Below, one piece after another: positions 40,101-52,500 of a stretch of DNA of 64,000 nucleotides. Source of the DNA: Mycteria americana (taxonomy: Eukaryota > Chordata > Aves > Ciconiiformes > Ciconiidae); assembly GCF_035582795.1 (NCBI RefSeq), contig NC_134365.1, forward strand, positions 35,568,135 through 35,632,134, in the 5' to 3' direction. How positions within the stretch are numbered: the first letter of the stretch is position 1; every line of letters starts with the position of its first letter. Both the position numbers and the translations under genes were made by a program. The notes beneath the pieces are model-generated. The model worked only from the letters and a program-made list of their open reading frames with translations. It did not search any database and was not told where the DNA came from.

Positions 40101-43100
40101 AGGGGCTCTCTCAAGGTCAGAAGATCAAGCCAAAGCTTGACAGTTGCAAACCAGTGCAAGGAGTGAATCTACTTCTCTCTCTTGCCTTAATTTTAAAGTC
40201 TAGGGATGATAAAAATTTAAACAAAGATGATCTTCTCCTTAAGCTCAATTAATGCTTGCAGATTTTTGGGTGAGAGATGCCAGCTTTACCAATCAGACAA
40301 GCTTGTCCGCAGAAGAATAAAACATGAAGCAGAAGAAAATCTCAGAGATCTGGCAAATGCTTAAGTATTTATTTCATGTCCTTTCTTTGTTACAGATCAT
40401 ATGGAAAATATTCCCTAAAATGTTTTTACCCATCTGTTGAAAACACACACACATTTTCACTTAAATACTGCATTTAATAAAATGTAACCTTGTAATTGCC
40501 TTGCTAATTTTCACAACCACCAGAATCCAATCACAAAATGCAAAGAAATCTTAACACCAAGGACAGAATTGGAGTCCTCAAGGCTCACATGCTACATGGT
40601 ATTAGACACAGGCTTCGGCATACAGCAGTAGCTCATTACTTCTTATTTCAACAATCTGAACTTCAGGCTATTTTAGAAAAAGTTGGCAGCATTTCCACTT
40701 CCCAACAAAGACTCTGGAGTACACTTTTCTGAAGCCAGCAAAGTGTTCCTGATTTTTCCCAAAGTGATAGCAATTCATTATAAACCAAGTTCAAGCACCA
40801 CTTGTCAAACTGAGTACTGAGCCTGGTGTAGCCAGAAAGACACCAGATTTCAATTTAAGGAGTCAGATACTATTCTCCCATCACAATCACAGACAGGCAA
40901 ATCAATCAACCATTTAATCCTTCTCTGCTTTTTGGTGATATTTGTACAGACTGCTAATTCTTTAGGGAGGAAGCTGCCTGAGTACATGCCCTTGCAACCT
41001 GAAATACAAACAGTCATTCCTGCAATACATATAAAAGCAAAAAATTTGGGGTTTGGGTTTTTTTTTGGTGGGTTTCCTCACTTAGACTCTGATCTGCTGC
41101 TCAGCTCATTGTGGCAGACCTGTCAAAGTATGTAGCCACAAAACAGGACTTTAAATTAATGGTTTATACAGAACATTAATCTGTCCTATCTCATCAGGCA
41201 TCAGAACAAGGAAGACTTTCGTATACTCAGTTGTTGGTTAACGTAATCAGTATTTGTGCCTAATGGTACATTCCTTGCTTTAAAACCCAGGTAGACTTAT
41301 TTGGTATGAAGGAACAAGGAATCAAATTTATCTTTTACCCTGTCACCTTAAACTTTATGAATGCAACAACTGTCGGAAGAGAGAGTGGAAGGTCTGAAGT
41401 TTGAAGATAAAGTCTGGAAAGCAAACACTACTTTCTGCTTCTATTAAGAAAGCAAAAGATTCCAGTGTATCCAACCACAACTGAACTCAGCAAACACTTG
41501 AATAGGAAGCGGGGGGGAAGGGGGGGAAGTAATTCCCTTGGTTTCTATGCTGTACTTGCCTCAGTTTATAAAGCCAGACATTAGAGTAGAATATTCCTAC
41601 AAAATGGAGCCTGAAGAAGCAGAGCTGTTGGAAGGAGCTTTCAGAAACAAAGCGCCTTAGCAGAATTTTTTAGAAAACTAAAAGGAGCCTTCAAATGACA
41701 CTTTTGGAGACTGAGCTGCTTGCAACTAATGACAGGAGAGGGAAGGCAGTGGAGAATACAATGTTTTGAACCTGATGGAAAACAGAAAGGGCACAGTGAA
41801 AAGGAAGACAAATTCAGAGAGAGGGAATTGGCACATAGTGACAGATGTAATGAGAAAGATCTGATACAAACGGTTCATGTGAAAAACTACAAAAAAGAAC
41901 AGACAAATGCATAAAACCCACACAACTTCACTGCTGCAATGAGGCTGAACTGCATACTTGAAAGATGTGACAACAGTGAAAAATACAATTTCACCTTTTA
42001 TTCCAGAAGTTGTGTTTTTCCTAAGCCTAACCAGCAAAGCAGATAAGGTCAGATTAATAACTAAAGCAATTCCAGGTCATTTGGCAGACTTGCACCTGCC
42101 AATATTAAATGAAGACTAGATTCAAACTTAGGATGTGTTCCTCAGAGGTCAGGCTAGTTTCCTGCTCTCTCAAGGATAATCAACAACAAAGGATTTTGCA
42201 GGGTAATTTTGTCCTCTGAAGAACACAACTGTTAGAAATACGCCTTAAGGAAGTTACTAAAGCATCATGCAAAGGCAGCAGTGATACAATGCAGTTCAGA
42301 ACACCACTGGCTCTGTAAGATCTGAGAAAAAAATAGACAGTGTGATTTACAGCTGTTACAAAAGAAAAGCTACAGGGTGAATCTTACCTGGGGAGAAGTG
42401 AGAGTCAACAAACATGCAGTCCTATGCTTTTATTAAGGCCCTTCTTGCTATTCCTAGAATACCAGTAATTTACTGAAAGAAAAAAAAAGAACAAACCACA
42501 CCTAGTGGCAGAAGACTGGCACAGCCTCCTTGGCTTACAGTTGCCATCAGATGGGACATAGGTGGAGGAGAGAAAAGATGATGTATATTTAATGCCCCAA
42601 ATTCTTAGTTTCTAATACTGACAGTAGAGCAAATCCCACGACATCACAGCAGCTAAACGCAACTTTGAAAGCTTCATGCACTTAGTCTTCTCTCTACTTC
42701 TTCCTCTGTTCCAACACTGCTCAGTAAGGTTTCATGGGAGGAAAATGTAAGGACGGAAAAGGGTAGAGGAGAGCTGGCAGTTCCCAAATAAATGATATCA
42801 AGATAACAAGCTCAAATTATGCCAGTGAAAGGAAGGACAGCAAGTGTAAAAAGGGAGCAACTTGACTAACAGAGAGTTCTTCAACGATCTCAGAAGAGAA
42901 AAAGCATATAAGTAATGGAAACAAGGACAGATTATTTAAGAATTATTAAGAAGGAGCAACAAGAGAACACAGGGACCATAACAGAACCAAAAGAGGAAGC
43001 AAAATAAGCAACAGTTGACAAGAGTAAGAAGAGATTGCTCTGTAAGTGTACCTGCATTAAAAGAAAAAAAAAAAAAACAAAACAAAACAAACAAGGGAAG

Positions 43101-45122
43101 TGCGAGTTATGCAAGTAGGAAGAAAACCAACTGGCAGCTGATGACATTAGAAATTAACTGTTCGATGGCTGTTTTCACTTCAGTATTCCCTAGTGATGGC
43201 AATTACAAGCAACTGTATTCACATCTTTGACAACAAAAGATCTCTGCTTAGTAAAAGGAAGGAATGGCTTAGAACATAAGTTCCCTGAAGTTCGATGTTC
43301 ACAGGTTCTCTGGGCCCCAAAGACTTCTCTGTAAGGTATGTTAAAAATTGGTATGTTAATCTTATATTAATATGATATGTTAAAAAGTAGACTCAAAACC
43401 AGTAGTAGTAGTAGTTATATTTGAGAATTGGCAAGCTGAAATGCCTATTTTTAAACAGAAAGACAGGGAAGAAGAGAAGCAACAAAAACTTCTTAACCAG
43501 AGTCAAGACCATTAATTTTTAATTCTAAAAAATATTTTTGAACAAATACTCAAACTATACTCATTTATGCTTTCCACAGTAACTGACACAAGTCATGTTA
43601 AAATCCCTACTTTCACAGTAGTGTAATGAAAAAGCATTAGATGAAGTACCTTTATCTTGACATCTGACTATCACAGGACATTCTTATCAGCAAGACAAAC
43701 ACAGATGAAACTGTGGCCGTATGAATGTCGAGCTAGCTAGAGTTATCAGAAAGGAAAAAAATAAAATCATAGCCTACCGTCAAAACAGAAAGCTATAAGG
43801 ATGTTCTGTAGAATTATGTCCTAGGATCAGTTCCATTGATATTCTAACAACCTAGATGATGAAATCAGTAGACAATATGGAGTTTGAATATCTCCCAGAT
43901 CTACTGGAGGACAATATTCAAATTAAAAAATGATCTTGACAGGTTAAAAAGTTGTCTAGAAAAACATAAGATTTAATACTGATAAGTAAAGGAACCATTC
44001 AAAACTCAAGTCTGAATCAGTCACTGCAGCAAACTTGACCTCAGATTTTTGACACCTTGAATGCCATAACATAGCAAAGGGCTATCAAGTATTCTGCACT
44101 ATTTAATTGCCTCACACTATTTACCTTAGACTTTTTTCCCCTGACACAATAAGTATAGAACCATTGAGAGGGTGTTGGATTTAAAGAACAACCAAAAAAA
44201 TCCCCTTCTCTCCCCAAAAAGAATTCTTAACTTACTTCAGATCTATGAATCTTCTCCAGGTTTCATTGAACTCTCCAATTCAGAGATTTGGCAATCTTTA
44301 ACAATTTAGAAGGGAAAAACACTGCCATCACCTGGAGCAAGTGAAGCTAGCAGTTCTCTGAATGCCTTCGTTCTGCTCTCCATCTGCATTGTTTTCTATG
44401 CACTGAAAAGTAACCTCAGGGACTTAGCAAGTCACCATCAGATGTTGCATTTAGAAATACAAGCAAAAGGCTACAGTAGCATACCACTTGCAAGATAAAT
44501 CTTGGTGGTCTAAGTTCAGTAGCAACATGAATCAGGTCCACCCATCCACCCCACCAAATTCTACATGCTTGAACAGTTTCCTTTCAATCGCCCTCCTTAC
44601 CACGTACAAACCCTGAACAGAAATCTCTGTAAAAGCAGGAGTGGGACCAGAAACCAAATATAGCAGCTTATTCTCATTAAAAGCATAACAGACTGGATGA
44701 AGTGGAGTTGTAGGCGACTCCTGGCCTACAGTTTTCAAATCTTTCTGCTATCATCTTGCTTCTACTTCAAAGATCCAAGTTACAATCACCTGTTTTCATC
44801 CAACAGCCTTCAAAAAGCAGCTTCTGAGAATGTACCAAATGCTCTATTAGTTACAGCAGTATCCCTGATAGAACTAGAAGTGCTTTACAACAAGGGGAAG
44901 AAACAGACAGTTACCAAGTAACTTGGGACACACCTAGTAATAACAGTTCATATTGTAAGCTGCAAGCAGTGTTACATAAAGGCTCTTCTATTTCCCCAAT
45001 AACACTGGCTATTCTCCCAGCGCTCAGGTCCAGGGCTAACTGGAATCCACCTTAGGGATCCAGTGCTCCATTCATGCCAGTTGCTACCCAGCCCAAGGAT
45101 GTAGCTCAGTTATAATCTGGTT

Positions 45123-45142
45123 AAAAAAAAAAAAAAAAAAAA
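45123..45142 (+). repeat. A20 homopolymer
   Basis: A run of 20 A sits in the RPAP3 downstream flank. No upstream gene-like sequence or target-site duplication was recognised, so it does not by itself show a processed retrocopy. Similar A17 runs are at 49050-49066 and 56898-56914. Confidence 0.9.
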
Positions 45143-46032
45143 TTATCTGAACTAGGACATTACACAGTTGCAAATACTTTTAAGATTAGTTTTCTAATAC
45201 TGACTACATAAAAGATAACATTCATACCTTCTCCTATTAATCCATCTTGGAAGTTTGCAGTCTTTTTGAATGCTATAGCTGTTTAATCATTCCTCTGAAA
45301 AAGAGCACAACTACCAAAACAAAAGCATTAATGTCAGAAGGCTTCCATAGTCAGAGAAGCATCAGCAAAGCACAAGGGCTGAATCAGGATGAAAGCAAAC
45401 TGACAGAATATTAGTATGAGCAGGATGAAAGAGATACTGGTCAAGCCTAGAGACACTGGCAAACTTTTAGACACTGCTACTTGGATACTACAGTTAAATC
45501 TTACAGTATACTTGACAAGTGCTGCTATTTCCTTCTTTTGGTCATGTGAACAGTATGACTAGTTTATTATGCCTAATGCTATTTCTTATCTCATCTAAGA
45601 ATTTCATGTGATTTCATGCCTTTGTCTTCTTCATACTGGAAAGGTATTCTGCGTAACTTCCTGAGGCTTCTTAAGGGCTTTACCTGGTTAGGAATAAATG
45701 ATCCAAAAAATAAGTTTCATCAGATTATTTTAAAAGTACTCTCCAAAGAAGACAAAGTGTTCTTCCCTATCCTTTTAGTTTAATTCTACAGTATTTGGCT
45801 TCCTTCTGTTCTGCAATTACAGTTGAGGTTCACAGGAACATCTCAGGTGTCAATGCCAAAACTCAGCGTTTGGGTAAACTCAAGTAAAAGAATTCTGGAA
45901 TTTTTTGCCCATCATACCTCAGGTTTACTTTGCACATGACATGTTTTGATGTGGTGTACCCTTAGAGAAGAATGATTTAGGCACCTTAAAAAAATTTCCT
46001 TGAAAATTTAGTATCTTCAATTCAACATTCAG

Positions 46033-46417
46033 TTTATTTTCTAAAATAAAAAACATGCACATTTGTAATATACACCATTTGATTCTTACCAAAGACATGT
46101 TTATAAATATTTTTTTTTCCTTTTAATAAAGATCTCTATCTACAGTCCAAATCCTGAATGCCAGTCTGCCCAATTGTTTCTTAGGCAGGTAGATTCCACT
46201 GAAGACAATGTAGATCTGTATTGTTTCAGGTGCTGGAAAGCAAGTGTACCTGCAGAACTAGATAATTACCTCTTCAGGCACTTGCCATTTGGCTAAACCA
46301 AGTTTAAGAGTTTCATTACTTATACAAAAGCAACAAAATTCCAGTCTTTATAAGCTTCTTCAGCTGATTTCACATGAGAGAAATGCGGAAACAGAAATTT
46401 ACATGTCAGTCATGTCA
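46033..46417 (-). other. RPAP3: Putative RPAP3 3' UTR with candidate poly(A) signals
   Basis: This is the region immediately downstream of the RPAP3 stop. On the minus strand an ATTAAA lies at 46122-46127 and an AATAAA at 46033-46038, about 290 and 380 nt after the stop. Either could end the transcript. The exact cleavage site cannot be read from sequence alone, and longer 3' UTRs are possible. Confidence 0.35.
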
Positions 46418-46509
46418 CTAAGAGAAAATGCCGTATCTCTTCTCCAATTCTTCAACAGAAGTATCTTTCAATCCCATGTGGTTCACATGATTGAACAATA
46501 CCTGTGTAA
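46418..46509 (-). CDS. RPAP3: RPAP3 last coding exon (p) with stop codon
   Basis: After TTTTACAG the exon reads [20 protein letters not shown] and then LEKRYGIFS, followed by a TAG stop whose reverse complement is at 46418-46420. The human end is ALFNHIDKSGLKDSSVEELK followed by KRYGG, so this copy carries a slightly different and longer tail (IFS). Phase agrees exactly with the previous exon, giving 29 whole codons plus stop. Confidence 0.93.
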
Positions 46510-49500
46510 CTGTAAAAGAAAATCCCAACATAAACTGTTATTTTTGTGATTCACAGTCTTAAGGTAAATTAGTCCAACTCTTTCCTCAGTGAGAGTAAGG
46601 GTTGGATTACATAGTTGAACTACGAGTAAATTTTTAGAACTACTGAGAGGATGAAAAAAAAGTAGCAAAGGGAAGCTCTCACTTTGTTTTCATGCCCACG
46701 AGCTGCCTAACAACATTTCCTTAAACAGGTATATAATCCTGACAACATAAACAGACAGCTTTTATTTTGTTTACTATCGTGGCACTATGCCATCAAATGC
46801 AGAAGATAAAAGTTAATGCCAGATGGCAGATAAAACTTACATCAGGTTAAAGGCGTGAATGCAATTTGTAAGTTGAATTTACTTGCGCTTCAGTAAGTCA
46901 AACAAGCAATTTTATTTTAAGGAGATTCACATATCAAAATTTTGAAAGTATAATGGTTATTAGTGAAACTCAGCTGTAGATAGTCAATTTTATATTATTT
47001 GGTCCCAGAGAAACTTGTAAGTGTCTCACTGTTACATAGTCTGTCTGGTGTGCTAAATAAAGAAAATGTCTGAGGCAAAAAAACCACACTTTTATAAACT
47101 ATGCACTCGAGCCAATGTCAACCTGAATTGCAAACTAATCTAAGTGATGCCTCAAGAACAGGACAAAGACGAACAGGCTGAGTGGTTTAGAGATGTTTGC
47201 ATTCTTTTTACCAACAGTAAAGTCAGGATTGCCAAGAAATGGTCGTAGATTGTGGAAAATGCGTAATTTGGATACCTTGCATGTCAGATATAAGATTTCA
47301 TATGAATTCATAAATCTGCAACATTACCAGCTACAAATTGAAATGCTAGTGAAGCTTAATCAGACTAAAATGCAGTAGTATTCCTGATAAAAACAAAAAG
47401 ATTTAGCTGTAGTTTTCAAGTCTTAACAATTAATAAGGAATCAAAAGACTAAGAAGAATTACATGACATTCATATTAACTTCTAAAACAATCAAAAAGCT
47501 AAACAACTAACTAACCTTAACTGATTATTACTTGGATTAAACAACAAGAATAGCACTAAATTTTACATATTTCTTGCTAGATTCTACAATATCACAAATG
47601 AAGTCTAAAAAGACACTACTGAATTACTTACTTTTTTTCTCTGAGCCTGACATAAACATTACTGCCATATCAAATCTTTTTAATTCCGATAGCCTCTGGA
47701 GGATTTCAAGGATGAGTGATGGCTCCTCTTTCCTGAAGAAGATTATTAGAAATATAAAACTAACTACTGTTGATTAGAAAGATTCAGTAGCTGCAAGCAA
47801 TTTTAAAGACTTCAGAAACAAGAAATTAAAGGACCAATGGAACTCCCTTCTGTTTCTCTCATATTCCCCTGCTTTTCTCATCTTTCTTGTTCATTATTCC
47901 ACCCACAAAGCAAGAAGTCAATATCCAGAAATCATTATGCAAGTATCCTTCTGATAAGAGCAAGAGTGAAGAAATATAACCTAGACTCATGCAAACTGAC
48001 TGCTGTTCATGTACAGAATAGCTGTTGTATGATTTAATGCTTACACCTTGCCATAACTTCACCATTTTTATACGTATTGGGGTGTGTGAGGGGAAGTAGC
48101 ATCTGTGGTCACATGAAGTTCAGCAAAAAGCAACACATTACAGTTGCCATCATTTTTATCCATACAGAAAATTCCTAGATTGTGTTCATTTTACATTCTT
48201 CCGGTCAACAGTAAACAGGCACTGTCTTTGTTACAAATACTAGTAACAAACAGTACTTCTCTTTCATAACTTGTCCTGTCTCTCTCCAGAAGAAATGTCT
48301 TTTACCTTACTGCAAACAATTTCAACTTCCTAGCCTTTGTATGTCATACCACCAAATGTACGACCATACCTCTTAAGATGTCTTCACCCACATGATGGAT
48401 ATTTACTTTTAAATAAACTAAGGGAAAGCCTGACATTCATTTATGTTTGCTTTTCTCCATAAAACAACACCCTAAAAACATTTTGTGTGTGTGCTCTCAG
48501 GCACAGTAATTCAGAGAAGCTCCACATTGCCCGACAGGCAAAATGAGCTTTAAGAGTCAAATGGTAGCGTGAATAGAAATTTCAAAAATAATTGTCAGGT
48601 CCTGTCTTATCAGAACTTCTACTTATCAGAAGTCGCAGTAGCCTTACTACAGGCTACTGTAAAATGCTAGCAGGTAATTAAAAATAAAAGTTGGAATGCA
48701 TCACAGTAAGCATTGCACAAAAATGAAACCCTCTATTTCTCAGCTTTAGAAAGTTAATACAGAAAGCTAATATCCTGCAATTATATGTGATAACAGAACG
48801 TACACAGTAATACGAACAAAAATTATTTCATACAGTCTAACATTCAGTTACCGATTCTATTTAGCAGAACTGAATTCAACAACATACCGTAAAGGCTATT
48901 TATTTCTTTACTTCTTTTCTATATGATTTTTCAACACATGTTTAATTTCTTAAGAAGGAACAATTGAATCATTCCAATTATTGCATCGTGCTCATGTAAT
49001 GCTGCTGCTGGAAATAATTTTGTAAGCCCAAGGTGGGGGGGGTAGGGAGAAAAAAAAAAAAAAAAACACCAAAAAAAAACCCAAAACCAGAATAGCAATA
49101 AGCAATGTAAAACAAAGGAGGAGTTAAACTTACTCAATGTAGAAATCATGTAGAATTTTCAGTATCTGGTTAAACAAGTCTGGATCTAAGGATTTCTGGA
49201 ACAGTTTCGGATAAAACGAAGGCTCTATTTGCTTTAGAAAAATTAGAAAAGTGTTATTTTTAGGCAAAAAACCCCAGTTGAGTCATGAGAATTAGAAATG
49301 AGTTTTTAGGATGTCTTGGACAATGCTGAACTGCATGAAAGCAAAAAAAGGAAAAAAGCTTGTACTATTTGACATTGAACATTAATTTTGGGGTTTGTTT
49401 GTTTTTTGTGATGATGATTGCCATGTTTTTTAAAAAGGATTCTAAGCAATTTTTTTGCAAAATATATATATAAGCAGAAGTACACATTAAGTAGACTGAT

Positions 49501-52500
49501 GTGTTTCAAGCATTTCTTCAGTTTAAAGAGATAAGAATGCTGCTATGTCTAATTATCCTAGAAGCATTCATTTGAAAAATTAGAATTTAACATGGTTACT
49601 CATGTATTTAAGTGTTTACAGAATCAGGGCCTAGGTTTGAAAGAAGAGACAGATTATGCAGAGACTGCACTCAAAGTGAGGCAAGTGAAAAGTCAGGCAC
49701 AAGAGGAGAAATACTCAAATGTGGTTCAAACTACTTAGTATTATGTGAAGACAATTAAAGAAAGGGACTATTGTACATGGTTAAGACACTCTAAACATAG
49801 CTACCCTTTCCACCTAAGTTTGTGCTGTGTCTTCGATGCCACTTGAAGAAATTGTCCAACCACTGTCAATCAATACTATGTTTCATACCTTCAGGTACAA
49901 GTACATATTTTCTGGGCAGTCTTTCAACTTCCTGAAGTCAGACTCAAGCTGGAAAGAATTTGCAGGAATGGCGGGGACTGGAGAAGCACATCTAAGTGAC
50001 CTTTTGATTTCTTTTTCTCTCTGTTTGTTCACAGGGAAAGATGGATGCAACACTGATGAAATTCCTTTCACACTAGCAGGAAGCCTGCAGAGAGATTTTG
50101 AAACACATAATCAAGAAAACACTTAAGGAAATCCTGCACTGAGACCTAACTGGTGATCTTTTAATTCCTTAAAAATATAAAATACTATCAAAGTTTTTAA
50201 AAATAATGTATTTTAGTTCACACAGGTATCTAAAAAAAACCCCTTCAAATTATGGAAGCTTTACACTTGAGTCACCTTTTCTAAAAAAACACATCTGCAA
50301 ATACTTACAAATATACTCAGCCTTTCTCTATTTTGTTTCTGGAAATAACTTATTTTATGGTACGGATTTCTACCGTACGCAGCTGCAAAAAAAAAAATTA
50401 CATTTTCTGCAATTTCATGATGCAAAACAATAACCATGTCAAATGAATAAACTGTTTTCAACACTGATTACAGTGGAGCTATTTTTTGTCCTATAATTTG
50501 TCAGTTAAGTCCATTTATTTTTCAGAAATTATAAAATGGTTAAGAAATATACTTTTTTCTTCCACGCTTCACAGTAAATCCATCTGACTGAGCTGGAAAA
50601 GGTGGGTGAGGGATGGTGTTTCTCATAGAAATTCTTCAATCAGAATTCCATAAAAAGTATTTACCATTAACACAATGAGATGATGCCGATGCATACAGAG
50701 CTTTCCTAAGCAGACAACAAGTAGAGTTCCAACACTTAGCAGGGATAGGAGCTTCTGTACTTCAGTGTAGTTTCAGGCAGCCAGACTTGAGTTTGCCTAG
50801 CTAACACAGTGGAACTTGGGAAGTCTGAGCAAGCCTGAAGTTATCAGCTGCCTGCTCAGCATAGGAAAGAGTGGTGACACTCTCATCTGCTCCTTTTCTT
50901 TCACACAACTGGTGTGCAAAGAATATTTGAAATATTCAGAATACTCAGAATCTACTCTAAAACATTACAAATAAAACTCACAGCTAGAGAAGATGAAGTG
51001 CACAAGGAAAAGAGTATGGCATACAGGAAAATATTATGAATTTCTTTATATTTCGAATGTAAAAACAAGACTAGTTTTCCACCTGACACTAAATAGATCA
51101 TACTTGTCTCAACCACTACATGATGAAAGAGGCAGATGTGTAAGAACTGCAGTTTCTCTAAATATTTTCTTTTTAATTCAAATTTTCCAAACTATGTTCA
51201 ATACCTCATCACATGTAGAAATCTGAAAAACGAAGATTACATTTCGGCTACATTTACCTTTTAAAAAGAGAATCAGAATTTTTATACTTACTGTAATGGT
51301 GATGTATCACTGACTTCTTCTATTTTCAAGTGCTTTGCTTTTGGAATGTCCATTGTAGTCAATGGATCATCCTGATCTAGATTCTCTGTTGTTTCAACAC
51401 TCATTGAATTCCTCCAGTTATTGACTAAAGAAGCAGCGCTGGGCAAATCACTATTTGGTGTGTCATCATCAATTTCTTCAATGGCTATTCTTCGCAAAGG
51501 CTTCTAAACAGAACACATACCTCATGTCATGTGTAGCCTCAACATCAGTGTATATACATGCCCCAGATAAACAGCTGTGTTTAATTTTAAATAATCTCAC
51601 AATAACCAGTTTCATCTGTGGTGGTGCACATGGAAAATACTTTCAACAGAGATAATGGCAAAAAAGGAAACCATGACATTCTATGGGAAGCCTTATACGA
51701 TCATTTTATTGCTTTACCGTCATAAACCAGTGTATCCTTACTCTAGAGGATCTCAGAATCTGCACTGTTTTCCCAGCAATAAATTAAAAAAAAAATTAGG
51801 TCTTTTTTTTTTTTCCTCTACTAAGGCTGAACGGGCAAGGACTAGCATATATTTTGACCAATGACCTGGTTAAGCTTTGTAATTTAGCTAAACAAATTAA
51901 GTATCCAGCAACATAGGCCTTGACCCTCAACTTAAAATTTTGAGATGATAAATATTTGTAACTCAACCCTGCTGATTGACCAAGTTATATACATCATAAG
52001 GTAATTAATTCCACCACTAGAGGACATGCTAAGTAAAATGCTTCAGCTTGTTTAATCTCTGCATGATCACCATTACTTTTGACCGTCACCTAGCACCACC
52101 TTCTCAGGTCTTACAAGGAAGCACCATTTGGGGGGGGGGGGGGGGGGGGGGGAGGGAGGGAAAAATTCATCACCTTTTACTTTGGAGTTTCATTTGCTGA
52201 ACATGAACATAGTGTATATTGCTCTAGAAATACACATGCAAATACACACAATTAAACATACTCAACAATTTAGACTTCTAGAAATGGCAGATTTCTCTGT
52301 CCAACTCTAACACAATCCCATCGTAAGTCTTCACAGCAGTTTGCAAACTGCTTTAAATCATGCACAAAAAAGCCTGTCTTGTTGGTGTATTGACAGACAA
52401 TACACGGTTTGCTTTGACAATATACCATCTCATCTTTGTGCTAAGACTGGGAGGCTGCCTGATGAATATGAAACAAAATTACAGTTCTCTCTGCAATCCT

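Larger units (their letters stand above)
29721..46032. other. Gene-free flank downstream of RPAP3
   Basis: About 16 kb without a supportable coding gene. It holds the duplication at 31074, a (AGT)n stretch near 43402, poly(A) runs near 43068 and 45123, and a 169-codon open frame at 39442-39951 (plus) with no recognised domain. Long non-coding transcripts cannot be excluded. Confidence 0.6.
46510..51291 (-). other. RPAP3: RPAP3 introns of the C-terminal region (46510-47631, 47733-49133, 49232-49888, 50085-51291)
   Basis: These are AT-rich introns between the RPAP3_C exons. I see no repeat element or extra exon with homology. They hold a purine tract on the plus strand (G8 at 49035-49042 followed by A17 at 49050-49066), transcribed as a U/C-rich tract downstream of the 49134-49231 exon, and an AT dinucleotide stretch near 49463. 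Confidence 0.85.

Noticed and set aside
45100..45142. A20 run as the tail of a processed retrocopy
   Set aside because: No upstream sequence resembling a gene or LINE/SINE body and no flanking target duplication. Simple homopolymer expansion is sufficient.
46289..46549. An 86-codon plus-strand open frame across the RPAP3 last exon
   Set aside because: It is antisense to the well-supported RPAP3 terminal exon and has no independent evidence.
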